A stretch of DNA of 64,000 nt from DAHUYF01 sp963789275 (GTDB lineage: Bacteria > Pseudomonadota > Alphaproteobacteria > ATCC43930 > CGMCC-115725), in NCBI GenBank assembly GCA_963789275.1, contig CAWBKF010000003.1, positions 512,819 through 576,818 of the forward strand, in the 5' to 3' direction. This document shows positions 17,874 to 28,945 of this stretch, one piece after another. The notes below the pieces were generated by a model that was given only the letters and a program-made list of their open reading frames with translations, did not search any database and was not told where the DNA came from. Both the position numbers and the translations under genes were made by a program. Each line of letters starts with the position of its first letter. Position 1 is the stretch's first letter.

Positions 17874-19179
17874 GGCCCTGACGCTCGCCCCGCTGCCGCT
17901 GCTGCTGGCGGGGCTGTTGATCTGCGTTGCGGCGCAGGCCGCCGAGAACCCACAGGAGCAGCTCAAATCGGCGCAGCAGCAGCTCGAAGAGAATCGCGAG
18001 CGGCAGGCGGAATACGCGCGCCAGGCCGAGGCGCTTGCCCATGAGATCGACGCGCTGCGCGCCGACAGTGTCGCCGCCGCCAAGGCGGCGCAGGAGCATG
18101 AGACCGCCCTCTCCTTGCTCGAGGATCAGCTTGCCGCGCTCGGCGTCGAGGAGGCGCGCAAGGCCGCCGAGCTGAAGCGCCACCGCGCCGAGCAGCAGCA
18201 GCTCCTGATGGCGCTGGAGCGGCTGGCGCGCAATCCGCCCGAAGGGCTGGCGCTGGCGCCGGGCGATCCGCTCGACGCGATGCGCTCGGCGATGCTGATG
18301 GGCGCCGCCGTGCCGCCGCTCGAGGCGCAGGCGCGTCGGCTCAGCGGCGAGATCGCCGCGCTGGCCGACACGCGCCGGCAGGTGGCCGCGGCCGAGGCGA
18401 GCCACCGTGCCGAGCGAATCGGCCTCGACAAGGAAGAGGCGCGCCTCGCTGGGCTCATCGCCCGCAAGGCGGTACTGCAGGACGAGGCGCAGCAAGGCGC
18501 CGAGGAGACCGGCCAGCGCCAGCTGCAGCTTGCCGCGCAGGTCAGCGACCTGCAGCAGCTCATCGAGCGGCTCGATGTCGAGCGCAAGGCGCGCGACGCC
18601 GAAGCGCAGCGGCGGCGCGACGAGCAGCAGCGCCAGGCCGAGGCCCAACGGCGCGAGACCGAGCGGCTGATGGCGCTGCAGCAGAAGCGGCCCGACGGGC
18701 GCGGCGAGAGCGTCATCGTCACCGCCCCGCCGCCGCTCGTCCCCGACCCGGCAAGGCCCGCGCAGCTGCGTCCTTTCGCCAAGGCGCGGGGCGCGCTGCT
18801 GGTCCCCGCCAGCGGGCGGCTGATGCGCCGCTTCGGCGAGAATGACGAGCTGGGAGTGGCGTCCAAGGGGCTGACCTTCGAGACCCGCGACGGCGCCCAG
18901 GTGGTCGCGCCCTATGACGGCAGGGTGCTGTTTGCCGGCCCCTTCAAAGGTTACGGGCAAATATTGATCATCGAACACGGCGACGGGTATCATTCATTGC
19001 TGGCGGGGCTCGACCGGGTCGAGGGCACCGTTGGACAGTGGGTGGTGGCCGGCGAGCCGGTCGGCACCATGCCGGGCGGCGATCAAAAGCCGCATCTCTA
19101 TCTCGAGCTGCGCCATGACGGCCAGCCGATCAACCCGCTACCGTGGTTAGCAACCCGCGATGAAAAGGTAAGTGGATGA
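17860..19179 (+). CDS. envC: EnvC-type murein hydrolase activator
   Basis: EnvC-like proteins activate periplasmic amidases at the division site. The 439-residue protein has a signal peptide (hydrophobic residues about 10-27, ending Ala-Gln-Ala), long coiled coils rich in Gln/Glu/Ala/Arg (about 30-270), and a C-terminal degenerate LytM/M23 domain (about 310-435). In that domain Leu-Tyr-Leu-Glu-Leu-Arg replaces the His-containing metal motif of active peptidases, which fits an activator and not an enzyme. GTG start at 17860. ctpA starts four bases before its stop. Confidence 0.88.
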   Translation: MPRPEALTLAPLPLLLAGLLICVAAQAAENPQEQLKSAQQQLEENRERQAEYARQAEALAHEIDALRADSVAAAKAAQEHETALSLLEDQLAALGVEEARKAAELKRHRAEQQQLLMALERLARNPPEGLALAPGDPLDAMRSAMLMGAAVPPLEAQARRLSGEIAALADTRRQVAAAEASHRAERIGLDKEEARLAGLIARKAVLQDEAQQGAEETGQRQLQLAAQVSDLQQLIERLDVERKARDAEAQRRRDEQQRQAEAQRRETERLMALQQKRPDGRGESVIVTAPPPLVPDPARPAQLRPFAKARGALLVPASGRLMRRFGENDELGVASKGLTFETRDGAQVVAPYDGRVLFAGPFKGYGQILIIEHGDGYHSLLAGLDRVEGTVGQWVVAGEPVGTMPGGDQKPHLYLELRHDGQPINPLPWLATRDEKVSG

Positions 19180-20567
19180 AGCGTCTCGGTCTCAACGCGG
19201 CTTGCGCCGCCACTCTCATCTGGCTGGTCGTCCCGGCGGCGGCACAGCAGCAACAGCAGCAACAGCAGCAGAAGCCGCAACAGCAGCCGGCGGCGCAATC
19301 CAGCTCCGACACCTACCGCCAGCTCGATCTCTTCGGCGAGGTGTTCGAGCGCGTCCGTGCCGACTATGTCGAGGAGGTCACGGACGAGCAGCTCATCGAG
19401 GCCGCGATCAACGGCATGCTGAGCTCGCTCGACCCGCATTCGAGCTACATGAACGCCAAGAGCTTCAGCGACATGCAAGTGCAGGTGCGGGGCGAGTTCG
19501 GCGGCCTCGGCATCGAGGTCACGATGGAGAACGGCATCGTCAAGGTGGTGTCGCCGATCGACGACACGCCGGCGGCCAAGGCCGGGCTGAAGCCCGGCGA
19601 CTTCATCACCCATATCGATGGCGAGCCGGTGCTCGGCCTCTCGCTCAACGACGCGGTCGAGCATATGCGCGGCCCCGTCAACAGCGAGATCAAGCTCACC
19701 ATCAGGCGCGAGGGCAAGGATCCCTTCGACGTGAAACTGACCCGCGCCGTCATCAAGATCCAGTCGGTGAAATCGCATCTCGAGGGCAATGACATCGGCT
19801 ACATCCGCATCACCAGCTTCAACGAGCAGGCGGATAGCGGGCTGCAGGCGGCGATGAAGGCGCTGAAGGGCCAGGCCGGCGCCAAGCTGCAAGGCATCGT
19901 GCTCGATCTGCGCAACAATCCCGGCGGGCTGCTCGACCAGGCGATCGCCGTCTCCGACGATTTCCTCGACAAGGGCGAGATCGTCTCGACGCGCGGCCGG
20001 CATACCGAGGATGCGGCGCGCTACAACGCCAAGCCCGGCGACATCACCGGCGGGCTGCCGATGGTGGTGCTGATCAATGGCGGCTCGGCCTCGGCCTCCG
20101 AGATCGTCGCCGGCGCGCTGCAGGATCAGCACCGCGCCGTGCTACTCGGCACGCGTTCCTTCGGCAAGGGCTCGGTGCAGACCATCATCCAGCTGCCGGG
20201 GCACGGCGCGATGCGGCTTACCACGGCGCGCTACTACACGCCGTCGGGCCGCTCGATCCAGGCCAAGGGCATCGAGCCTGACATCACCGTCGAGCCGGCC
20301 AAGATCGAGAAGCTCGCCGTGACCGAGGGGCGGCACGAGGCCGATCTGCGTGGCGCGCTCAAGAACACCGACACGACGGCGGTGAAGCCGCAGAGCAGCA
20401 ACGACAACACGCCCAACGTGCCGCCGGGGACGCAGCCGGCCGAGTCCAAGGAATCCACCGCCGTCGATCCCAACATCCTCGGCACGGCGGAGGATTACCA
20501 GCTCGCCCGCGCCCTCGACATGCTGCGAGGCGTCGCGCTCTTCAACAGCACCAAGGCGGGCAATTGA
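19176..20567 (+). CDS. ctpA: C-terminal processing peptidase (S41 family)
   Basis: CtpA is a periplasmic Ser-Lys protease that trims or degrades envelope proteins. The 463-residue product has a signal peptide (ending Ala-Ala-Ala), a poly-Gln stretch at about 25-32, a PDZ domain (about 105-185, Gly-Leu-Gly-Ile-Glu-Val), and the protease core with Gly-Gly-Ser-Ala-Ser-Ala-Ser-Glu at 302-309 and Phe-Gly-Lys-Gly-Ser-Val-Gln shortly after. The envC-ctpA-deacetylase-rppH order is common in alphaproteobacteria. The start overlaps the envC stop (ATGA). Confidence 0.95.
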   Translation: MKRLGLNAACAATLIWLVVPAAAQQQQQQQQQKPQQQPAAQSSSDTYRQLDLFGEVFERVRADYVEEVTDEQLIEAAINGMLSSLDPHSSYMNAKSFSDMQVQVRGEFGGLGIEVTMENGIVKVVSPIDDTPAAKAGLKPGDFITHIDGEPVLGLSLNDAVEHMRGPVNSEIKLTIRREGKDPFDVKLTRAVIKIQSVKSHLEGNDIGYIRITSFNEQADSGLQAAMKALKGQAGAKLQGIVLDLRNNPGGLLDQAIAVSDDFLDKGEIVSTRGRHTEDAARYNAKPGDITGGLPMVVLINGGSASASEIVAGALQDQHRAVLLGTRSFGKGSVQTIIQLPGHGAMRLTTARYYTPSGRSIQAKGIEPDITVEPAKIEKLAVTEGRHEADLRGALKNTDTTAVKPQSSNDNTPNVPPGTQPAESKESTAVDPNILGTAEDYQLARALDMLRGVALFNSTKAGN

Positions 20568-20580
20568 CCGCCGCTCCGCC

Positions 20581-21768
20581 GTGCCTGCGCGCGAGCCCGG
20601 CCAGCTAGAGTACGCTGGTCGGCGCCGCATGAGAGCGGGACGCGTGGCCGCCGCGCTGCTGCCGCTGGCGCTCGCCGGCGGCTTCGTCGTTCTCGCCCTG
20701 GGCTGGCTTGTCGGCGGTCCGCCGCCGGCAGCGGAGTCGGCTGCGGCGACGGCGGCGCTGCCTCAGGTGCAGGTGCCGATGCCGGCAGCCCCGCCGCCGC
20801 CAAAGCCGGTCACCGCCGCGATCCCGCCGCCGCCGCCCTTGCCGGAGCCGTCGAGCCCGCCGGAGCCCGAGCGGCCGGTCGCGGCCTTGCCGCCGCCGCC
20901 GGCACCCGCGCCGCGCGACCGCACCAACGCGCAGCCGCTGCTGCCGGCACCCGACCCGGCACTGGTCGAGACCGGGCCGCACGGCATCCTGCCGATCATC
21001 GGCCGCGACGGGCGCCAGCCCTGGCGCGCCTATGGCCGGCCCTTCGACCGCGCCGACAAGCGGCCGCGGATTGCCATCGTCATCACCGGGCTCGGTCCTT
21101 CCGGCGCCGCCACCGAAACCGCGGTGAACGAGCTGCCGGGCGCCATCACGCTCGCCTTCGACCCCTATACCAAGCGGCTTGACGAATGGATCAACCGGGC
21201 GCGCGCCGCCGGCCATGAGGTGCTGCTCGGCCTGCCGATGGAGCCGGTCGACTACCCGCGCCAGGACCCCGGCCCCTATACGCTGCTCACCTCGCTGAGC
21301 CCCAAGGAGAATCTCGAGCGCCTCGAGCTCGTGCTGAGCCGCGTCAGCGGCTATGTCGGCGTCACCGGCATGATGGGCTCGCGCTTCACCGCCTCGCAGA
21401 CCAACCTGATCCCGGTGCTCGACGAGCTGAAGAAGCGCGGCCTGATGTTCGTCGACGGCCACGCCAGCGACCAGAGCGTTGCCGGCGCGCTCGCGCAATC
21501 GATGGGCCTGCCGCATGCCAATGCCGACGAGCTCATCGACGCCGAGCCGACGCGCGACGCGGTCGACCGCCAGCTCCAGAACCTCGAGGGGCTGGCCCAG
21601 CGCGGCGGCTTCGCGCTCGGCATCGGCTACGCCTATCCCGTGACGCTGGAGCGCGTGGCGCTCTGGGCCGGCATGCTCGAGCAGAAGGGCATCGCGCTGG
21701 CGCCGACGAGCGCGCTTGCCGCGCTCCCGGGCGAACCGGCGCCCGAGACGAAGGGGGCGGCGAAATGA
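20581..21768 (+). CDS. Divergent polysaccharide deacetylase family protein
   Basis: This matches the YibQ/DUF610 family, divergent relatives of polysaccharide deacetylases in the envelope. One N-terminal membrane segment (about residues 20-44) is followed by a Pro/Ala-rich linker (about 50-135) and the deacetylase-like domain (about 165-380, starting Pro-Arg-Ile-Ala-Ile-Val-Ile-Thr-Gly-Leu-Gly). The start may instead be the ATG at 20629, giving a protein that begins just before the membrane segment. It overlaps rppH by four bases. Confidence 0.85.
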   Translation: MPAREPGQLEYAGRRRMRAGRVAAALLPLALAGGFVVLALGWLVGGPPPAAESAAATAALPQVQVPMPAAPPPPKPVTAAIPPPPPLPEPSSPPEPERPVAALPPPPAPAPRDRTNAQPLLPAPDPALVETGPHGILPIIGRDGRQPWRAYGRPFDRADKRPRIAIVITGLGPSGAATETAVNELPGAITLAFDPYTKRLDEWINRARAAGHEVLLGLPMEPVDYPRQDPGPYTLLTSLSPKENLERLELVLSRVSGYVGVTGMMGSRFTASQTNLIPVLDELKKRGLMFVDGHASDQSVAGALAQSMGLPHANADELIDAEPTRDAVDRQLQNLEGLAQRGGFALGIGYAYPVTLERVALWAGMLEQKGIALAPTSALAALPGEPAPETKGAAK

Positions 21769-22256
21769 ACGACGGGATCGATGCGGCGCGCGCCCAGGGC
21801 TATCGCGCCGGCGTCGGCATCATGCTGCTCGACCGCGACGGCCGCGCCTTTGTCGGCCGGCGCATCGACACCGGCGGCGACAATTGGCAGATGCCGCAAG
21901 GCGGCATCGACAGGGGTGAGAGCCCGCGCGAGGCGGCGCTGCGCGAGCTCAAGGAGGAAGTCGGCACCGACCGGGCCGAAATCCTGGCCGAGAGCGGCGC
22001 CTGGCTCAGCTACGACGTGCCGCAGCCTCTGGCGGGAAGGCTGTGGCGTGGGCGCTATCGCGGCCAGCGGCAGAAATGGTTCGCGATGCGCTTCACCGGC
22101 CGCGACGGCGATATCGACCTCAAGACGCACCATCCCGAATTCGACGCCTGGAAATGGGTGGCGCCCGCGGCGCTTCCGGAGCTCATCGTGCCGTTCAAGC
22201 GCCAGCTCTATCGCAACGTCCTCAAGGAGTTCGCGGCGCTGCTCGGGCCCGCCTAA
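21765..22256 (+). CDS. rppH: RNA pyrophosphohydrolase
   Basis: RppH removes pyrophosphate from the 5' end of mRNA and so starts decay. The 163-residue protein has the family start Tyr-Arg-Ala-Gly-Val-Gly-Ile-Met-Leu-Leu and a full Nudix box (Gly-Gly-Ile-Asp then Arg-Glu-Ala-Ala-Leu-Arg-Glu-Leu-Lys-Glu-Glu-Val-Gly, about residues 45-67). Length is typical. It ends one base before the stop of the convergent ferritin-like gene. Confidence 0.95.
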   Translation: MNDGIDAARAQGYRAGVGIMLLDRDGRAFVGRRIDTGGDNWQMPQGGIDRGESPREAALRELKEEVGTDRAEILAESGAWLSYDVPQPLAGRLWRGRYRGQRQKWFAMRFTGRDGDIDLKTHHPEFDAWKWVAPAALPELIVPFKRQLYRNVLKEFAALLGPA

Positions 22257-22257
22257 G

Positions 22258-23073
22258 CTACGCCGCGATCCGCGCCAGCCGCGCCGCCCGGTGGCGCATG
22301 CCCCACCAGGCGAGCCGCGCGGTATAGAGCGAGAGGCGGCCGTGCGGCTTGAGGCCGACCGCCTTGAACACCATGGCGATGGCGCGCTCGACATGGTGGC
22401 GGCGATAGACGGCATAAGCGCGGCGCGCATAGGCCGACGCTGCGCGGCGGCGGTCGTAGGGCGCGCCGGCATCATTGGCGGCGTGATAGGCATAGGCGAG
22501 CTCGTCATCCTCGGACTCGCCGATGCGGCCCGCCGCGATGCGCAGCCGCTGCCAGCGGCCGATGCCCTCGGAAGCGAGATAGCGTTTCAGATGGCTGTAG
22601 AACAGCTTGTAGTGGCGCAGCTCGTCGGCGGCGATGCGGCGGCAGATCTCCTTGAGCACCGGCTCCGCCGCGGCCTCGGCCAGCGCCGTGTAATAGGAGC
22701 TGGTGCCGGTCTCGACGATGCAGCGCGCCACCAGCTCGCCGGCGCGTGAGCCGCGCACCGAGCGTTCGGCGTCGAGATCGACGCGGAATCCCTCGGTGAA
22801 GCGCCGCGAGGCCGCGTCATGGTCGAAGCCGGGATCGGCAAGCATCGCCCAGCGGCCGAGCGCCTGGCCGTGCTGGACCTCTTCGGCGCCCCAGAGCTGC
22901 GCCACCCGGCGGAAATCGCCGTCATCGTGGAAGACGCCGCAGAGATAGCGGGCATAATCGGCGCCGTTCTGCTCGACCAGGCTCGCCGCCTTGACGATGC
23001 GCAGAATCTCGGCATCGACCTTGGCCGGGTCGAACCGCTCCCAGGGAATATCGTCGAGCGTCCAGCTGCCCAT
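22258..23073 (-). CDS. Ferritin-like domain protein
   Basis: The 271-residue protein is helical and carries ferritin-like metal motifs: Glu-Glu-Val-Gln-His-Gly in the first half and Ala-Asp-Glu-Leu-Arg-His-Tyr-Lys in the second. This pattern suits a di-iron or di-manganese carboxylate centre; its reaction is unknown. The ATG at 23073 is chosen because the residues upstream do not look conserved. It lies downstream of the ATP synthase operon on the same strand, about 70 bases after atpC. Confidence 0.72.
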   Translation of the reverse strand: MGSWTLDDIPWERFDPAKVDAEILRIVKAASLVEQNGADYARYLCGVFHDDGDFRRVAQLWGAEEVQHGQALGRWAMLADPGFDHDAASRRFTEGFRVDLDAERSVRGSRAGELVARCIVETGTSSYYTALAEAAAEPVLKEICRRIAADELRHYKLFYSHLKRYLASEGIGRWQRLRIAAGRIGESEDDELAYAYHAANDAGAPYDRRRAASAYARRAYAVYRRHHVERAIAMVFKAVGLKPHGRLSLYTARLAWWGMRHRAARLARIAA

Positions 23074-23143
23074 CACCCGCCGTCCAACACTGACGGTAAT
23101 ATATAGTTCAAGTTCCGGGCGGGGCAAAACCCCTTGGCAAAGC

Positions 23144-23602
23144 TCAGTGCGCGGCGCCGGCCAATGCCGCGAGCTTGGCGGCGGCCACCGCGAGCCGCCG
23201 CTCGGCGGTGCGCAGCTCGAGCGCCGCCAGATCGCGCTCCGCGCCCTGGAACCGCGCCACCTGCTCGCGCAGGCTTTGCGCCGCGGCCTCGAGCACGCGC
23301 TGCTGCTGGTCGAGCTCGGCGCGGTCGAGCGAGGCGATCGGCACCGCCTCGTCGGCGAGCACGGTGCAGCGCTCGGGTGTCACCTCGGCGAAGCCGCCGG
23401 CGACGAAGATGCGCTCGGTGATCGCGTTCTGCTCGTCGGCATAGACGTCGATGACCCCCGGCCGCACCGTCGAGATCAGCAGCGAGTGGCCCGGCAGCAC
23501 ACCGAAATTGCCTTCGCCGCCGGGCACCACCACCATCGCCACCGCCTCGGAGAGCAGCAGCTTCTCCGGCGACACCAGCTCGAATTGCAGCTTCTCGACC
23601 AT
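23144..23602 (-). CDS. atpC: ATP synthase F1 subunit epsilon
   Basis: Epsilon links the rotor to F1 and inhibits ATP hydrolysis. The 152-residue protein begins with the beta-sandwich (Phe-Glu-Leu-Val-Ser-Pro-Glu, Gly-Gly-Glu-Gly-Asn-Phe-Gly-Val-Leu-Pro-Gly-His) and has a helical C-terminal part from about 88. Its ATG overlaps the atpD stop by one base step (ATGA), the last step of the atpHAGDC operon. Confidence 0.95.
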   Translation of the reverse strand: MVEKLQFELVSPEKLLLSEAVAMVVVPGGEGNFGVLPGHSLLISTVRPGVIDVYADEQNAITERIFVAGGFAEVTPERCTVLADEAVPIASLDRAELDQQQRVLEAAAQSLREQVARFQGAERDLAALELRTAERRLAVAAAKLAALAGAAH

Positions 23603-25028
23603 CAGGCCGCCTCGGCCGCCATCTTGCGCGCCTTCTCGACCGCCTCCTCGATGGTGCCGACCATGAGGAAGGCGCTCTCCGGCAGATCGTCATACTCGCC
23701 GGCGACGATGCCTTTGAAGCTGCGGATCGTGTCCTCGAGGTTGACGAAGACGCCGGGATATCCCGTGAAGACCTCGGCGACGTGGAAGGGCTGCGACATG
23801 AATTTCTGGATCTTGCGCGCCCGCGAGACGGTTAGCCGGTCCTCTTCGGAGAGCTCGTCCATGCCGAGGATGGCGATGATGTCCTGCAGCGACTTGTAGG
23901 TCTGCAGGATGCGCTGCACGTCGCGCGCCACTTTGTAGTGCTCCTCGCCGACCACGCGCGGATCGAGCATGCGCGAGGTCGAATCCAAGCGGATCGACGG
24001 CGGGATAGATCCCGAGCTCGGCGATCTGGCGCGACAGCACCGTCGTCGCGTCGAGATGGGCGAAGGAGGTCGCCGGCGCCGGGATCGGTGAGATCGTCGG
24101 CGGGCACGTAGATCGCCTGCACCGAGGTGATCGAGCCCTTCTTGGTGGTGGTGATGCGCTCCTGCAGCGTGCCCATATCGGTGGCGAGCGTCGGCTGATA
24201 GCCGACCGCCGAGGGGATGCGGCCGAGCAGCGCCGAGACTTCCGAGCCCGCCTGGGTGAAGCGGAAGATGTTGTCGACGAAGAACAGCACGTCCTGGCCT
24301 TCCTCGTCGCGGAAATACTCGGCGAGCGTCAGGCCGGTGAGGCCGACGCGCGCGCGGGCGCCCGGCGGCTCGTTCATCTGGCCATAGACCAGCGCCGCCT
24401 TCGAGCCGGGACCGTCAGTGACGATCACCTTCGATTCCATCATCTCGTGATAGAGGTCGTTGCCCTCGCGCGTGCGCTCGCCGACGCCGGCGAACACGGA
24501 ATAGCCGCCATGCTTCTTGGCGATGTTGTTGATCAGCTCCATGATGATCACGGTCTTGCCGACGCCGGCGCCGCCGAAGAGACCGATCTTGCCGCCGCGC
24601 GCGTAAGGCGCCAGCAGGTCGACGACCTTGATGCCGGTGACCAGGATCTCCGCTTCGGTCGACTGGTCGACGAAATCAGGCGCCGGGCGATGGATCGCCG
24701 AGCGCCGCTTGGTCTTGACCGGGCCACGCTCGTCGACGGGTTCGCCGACCACGTTGATGATGCGGCCGAGCGTCTCGGGCCCCACCGGCACCATGATCGG
24801 CTCGCCGGTATCCACCACTTCGGCGCCGCGCACCAGCCCGTCGGTGGTATCCATGGCGATGGTGCGCACCGTGTCCTCGCCGAGATGCTGCGCCACTTCG
24901 AGCACCAGGGTCTTGCCTTGGTTCTGCGTGTGCAGCGCGTTCAGGATGAACGGCAGGTCGCCGTCGAACTTGACGTCGACGACGGCGCCGATGACCTGCG
25001 AGATGGTGCCGACATTGTTCTTCGCCAT
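23602..25028 (-). CDS. atpD: ATP synthase F1 subunit beta, two frameshifts
   Basis: Beta is the catalytic subunit. The Walker A Gly-Gly-Ala-Gly-Val-Gly-Lys-Thr near residue 155, Gly-Glu-Arg-Thr-Arg-Glu-Gly and Asp-Asn-Ile-Phe-Arg-Phe are all present. Two single extra bases near 24076 and 23995 break the frame; removing them restores [12 protein letters not shown] and Val-Asp-Pro-Leu-Asp-Ser-Thr-Ser-Arg, and gives 474 residues, the usual length. The gene is essential for oxidative phosphorylation, so the breaks are probably sequence errors. Confidence 0.95.
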
Positions 25029-25060
25029 GGCCTTCGTCCTTTGTGCTTCGTCCCGACGCC

Positions 25061-25951
25061 TCAGAGCGCCTCGGCGCCGGAGATGATCTCGATGAGTTCC
25101 TTGGTGATCGCCGCCTGACGCGAGCGGTTGTAGGTGGTGGTGAGCCGGTCGATCATGTCGCCGGCGTTGCGCGTGGCATTGTCCATCGCCGTCATGCGCG
25201 CGCCCTGCTCGCTGGCCGCGTTCTCCAGCAGCGCGGTGAAGATCTGCACCGCGAGGTTGCGCGGCAGCAGCTCGCCGAGGATCTCCGTCTCTTCCGGCTC
25301 GAACTCGTAGATCGCGCCGCCGAAAGCGGCGGCCGCCGGTTCCGCCGCCTGTTGCGGGGGCGCGAACGGAACGAGCTGCTGGCGGGTGACGATCTGGCTG
25401 ATCGCCGAGCGGAAGCGGTTGAAGACGATGGTGCAGACGTCGAACTCGCCGGCCTCGAACAGCGCCAGCACGCGATCGCCGATCGCCTGCGCCGCATCGA
25501 AAGTGAGCTTCGGCCGGCCGACATCGGTGCGGCTCTCGACGATCAGCCGCGCATGGTCGCGGCGCAGCGAATCGCGCCCCTTGCGGCCGATGGTGAGGAT
25601 CTTCACCGTCTTGCCGGCGGCCTGGAGCTGGCGGATGGTGCGCCGGGTCTCGCGCAGGATGGTGGCGTTGAAGCCGCCGGCGAGGCCGCGGTCGGAGGTG
25701 GCGACGACCAGCAGATGCGTCGCGTCGCCGCCGCTGCCGGCGAGCAGCCGCGGCGCGTTGGCCTGGCCTCTGAGATTGGCCGCCAGCGAGGTGAGCATGC
25801 GCTCCATGCGCGCCGCATAGGGCCGCGCCGCCTCGGCCTGTTCCTGCGCGCGGCGCAGGCGCGAGGCGGCCACCATCTTCATCGCCGAGGTGATCTTCTG
25901 CGTCGAGCGGACGGAGCGGATGCGAACCCGCAATTCCTTGAGCGTGGCCAC
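25061..25951 (-). CDS. atpG: ATP synthase F1 subunit gamma
   Basis: Gamma is the central rotor shaft. The 296-residue protein starts Met-Ala-Thr-Leu-Lys-Glu-Leu-Arg-Val-Arg-Ile-Arg-Ser-Val with the family motif Thr-Gln-Lys-Ile-Thr-Ser-Ala-Met-Lys-Met-Val-Ala, has Asp-Arg-Gly-Leu-Ala-Gly-Gly-Phe-Asn near 87, and ends with Arg-Gln-Ala-Ala-Ile-Thr-Lys-Glu-Leu-Ile-Glu-Ile. It sits between atpA (14 bases) and atpD (32 bases). Confidence 0.96.
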   Translation of the reverse strand: MATLKELRVRIRSVRSTQKITSAMKMVAASRLRRAQEQAEAARPYAARMERMLTSLAANLRGQANAPRLLAGSGGDATHLLVVATSDRGLAGGFNATILRETRRTIRQLQAAGKTVKILTIGRKGRDSLRRDHARLIVESRTDVGRPKLTFDAAQAIGDRVLALFEAGEFDVCTIVFNRFRSAISQIVTRQQLVPFAPPQQAAEPAAAAFGGAIYEFEPEETEILGELLPRNLAVQIFTALLENAASEQGARMTAMDNATRNAGDMIDRLTTTYNRSRQAAITKELIEIISGAEAL

Positions 25952-25965
25952 AGGCCGTCAGCCCC

Positions 25966-27496
<1,531 letters not shown>

Positions 27497-27497
<1 letters not shown>

Positions 27498-28057
27498 CAC
27501 TGAACCCCCTTCATGGCAAGCTGCAGGCGATTGAGCTTGCTCCTAAGCGACGCATCGACCATGCGCGACCCGACCCTGACGACGAGGCCCCCCAACAGAC
27601 CCGGATCGACTTCGATATCGACGGCGACCTTGCGGCCGACCGCCTTGCGCAATTGCTCGTTGACCGCATCGCGCTGCTGCGGCGACAGCTCCTGCGCGCT
27701 GACGACATGCGCCGTGACCTCGCCACGCGCCTCGGCGAGGCGGTGGAGATATCCCGTGATCATCTCCGACAGTGCGAAGAGCCGCCGGTTCTGCGCCAGG
27801 AGGCCGAGGAAGTTGCGCGTCAGCGCCGAGAGCTGCGCCGTCTCCGCCAGCGCGGCGACGGCCTTGCCCTGCGCCTCGCGCGACAGCACCGGGCTGCGCA
27901 CGAGGCGGCGCAGATCGGCGCTTTCGCGCAGCATGGCGCGCAAGCTGTGGAGATCACCGGCGACGGCGTCGAGCGCCTTGCGCTCGTCGGCGAGATCGAA
28001 CAACGCCGCCGCATAGCGGTCGGCCAGTCCGGATACGCCTTTCGCTTCCGCTGCCAC
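27497..28057 (-). CDS. atpH: ATP synthase F1 subunit delta
   Basis: Delta joins F1 to the peripheral stalk. The 186-residue protein has the family start Ser-Gly-Leu-Ala-Asp-Arg-Tyr-Ala-Ala-Ala-Leu-Phe-Asp-Leu-Ala and the C-terminal Pro-Gly-Leu-Leu-Gly-Gly-Leu-Val-Val-Arg-Val-Gly-Ser. The GTG at 28057 is preferred over upstream starts because it gives normal length and has GAGGA upstream. It is the first gene of the operon. As in other alphaproteobacteria the Fo genes are not here. Confidence 0.94.
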
Positions 28058-28187
28058 GTACGAACTATCCTCGTTTTCCCTGTGACGAGAGCGCCGGTCG
28101 CTCGTGGGATGCCTGAAATGACACGCCTTCCCGCCGGCTCTCGCCTGGAAAACCGCGGCGCGCCTGCGCGCCCGGAAAGCGCGGCGC

Positions 28188-28216
28188 GTTCTAGCACAGG
28201 GGTTGGGGCGGCGCAA
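28188..28216 (-). promoter_or_regulatory. Candidate promoter of the atpHAGDC operon
   Basis: On the minus strand TTGCGC and TAGAAC are 17 bases apart, about 130 bases before the atpH start. The match is moderate. In the rest of the 514-base gap between atpH and the EthD gene (28058-28571) I see no other gene or element. Confidence 0.45.
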
Positions 28217-28571
28217 CATGGCGCCGCCGCGCGGCAAGGCGCGGTCCCGCGGCTTTTTTCCAGGCGGATCGCTGGCGCCGAGGGTGATGCAAGCCGCGGC
28301 AGATCGGGCGCGGGACGGCGCAACGCTCCAGTGCGAACAAATCGGGCACGAAGCGGCTGCGACACCTTCCGCCGGGGCTCAGGCGGGGAAAGGCATCCAT
28401 CGGCGCGCGGCGGCCGCCCGCCGCCAGCCCGGCAAGGCCGCAAGCTCGCCCTGCCAGCGACGGATCGCCGCATAGGGCGGGCAGGTGGCCCCGATGGAAT
28501 TGCCGGCGGGCGTAATGCCCGGCTCGGTCGGCACCTATGGACATGTAGCCCACCAACAGAAGGAATTGGTC

Positions 28572-28883
28572 ATGTCCGTGCAATTGCTGGTCATCTATCC
28601 GCCGCCCAAGGATCCCGCGGAATTCGATCGGGCCTATCGCGAAGAGCACCTGCCCTATGCGGGCCCTCGTCTGGTGGGAGCCACAGGGGTGACGACGAAG
28701 CGGGTCCTCGGCGCGCCCGGCGGCAAGCCCTTTGCGTACACGATCTCCTTCGTCGCCTTTCCCAGCGCCGAGGCGGCCAAAGCATGCGCGCAATCGAGTG
28801 GCGGCAAGGAAGCGCTTCAGCATGCCGCGTCGATCTCGACGGGCGGTCCGCCACAATTTCTTCTGATCGAGGACGCGGCCTAG
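28572..28883 (+). CDS. EthD-family protein
   Basis: This 103-residue protein matches the EthD fold (dimeric alpha/beta barrel): Leu-Leu-Val-Ile-Tyr-Pro-Pro-Pro-Lys-Asp-Pro-Ala-Glu-Phe-Asp, Tyr-Arg-Glu-Glu-His-Leu-Pro, and a C-terminal hydrophobic strand. EthD was named from ether degradation, but most members have no known reaction. The ATG at 28572 has AAGGA eight bases upstream. It converges with the sigma-factor gene 62 bases away. Confidence 0.75.
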   Translation: MSVQLLVIYPPPKDPAEFDRAYREEHLPYAGPRLVGATGVTTKRVLGAPGGKPFAYTISFVAFPSAEAAKACAQSSGGKEALQHAASISTGGPPQFLLIEDAA

Positions 28884-28945
28884 CCACCGCCCAGCCCGGG
28901 GGTCGCGCCGCGGCCGGACTGCGATCCCCCGGCGCTGTCTCCGGT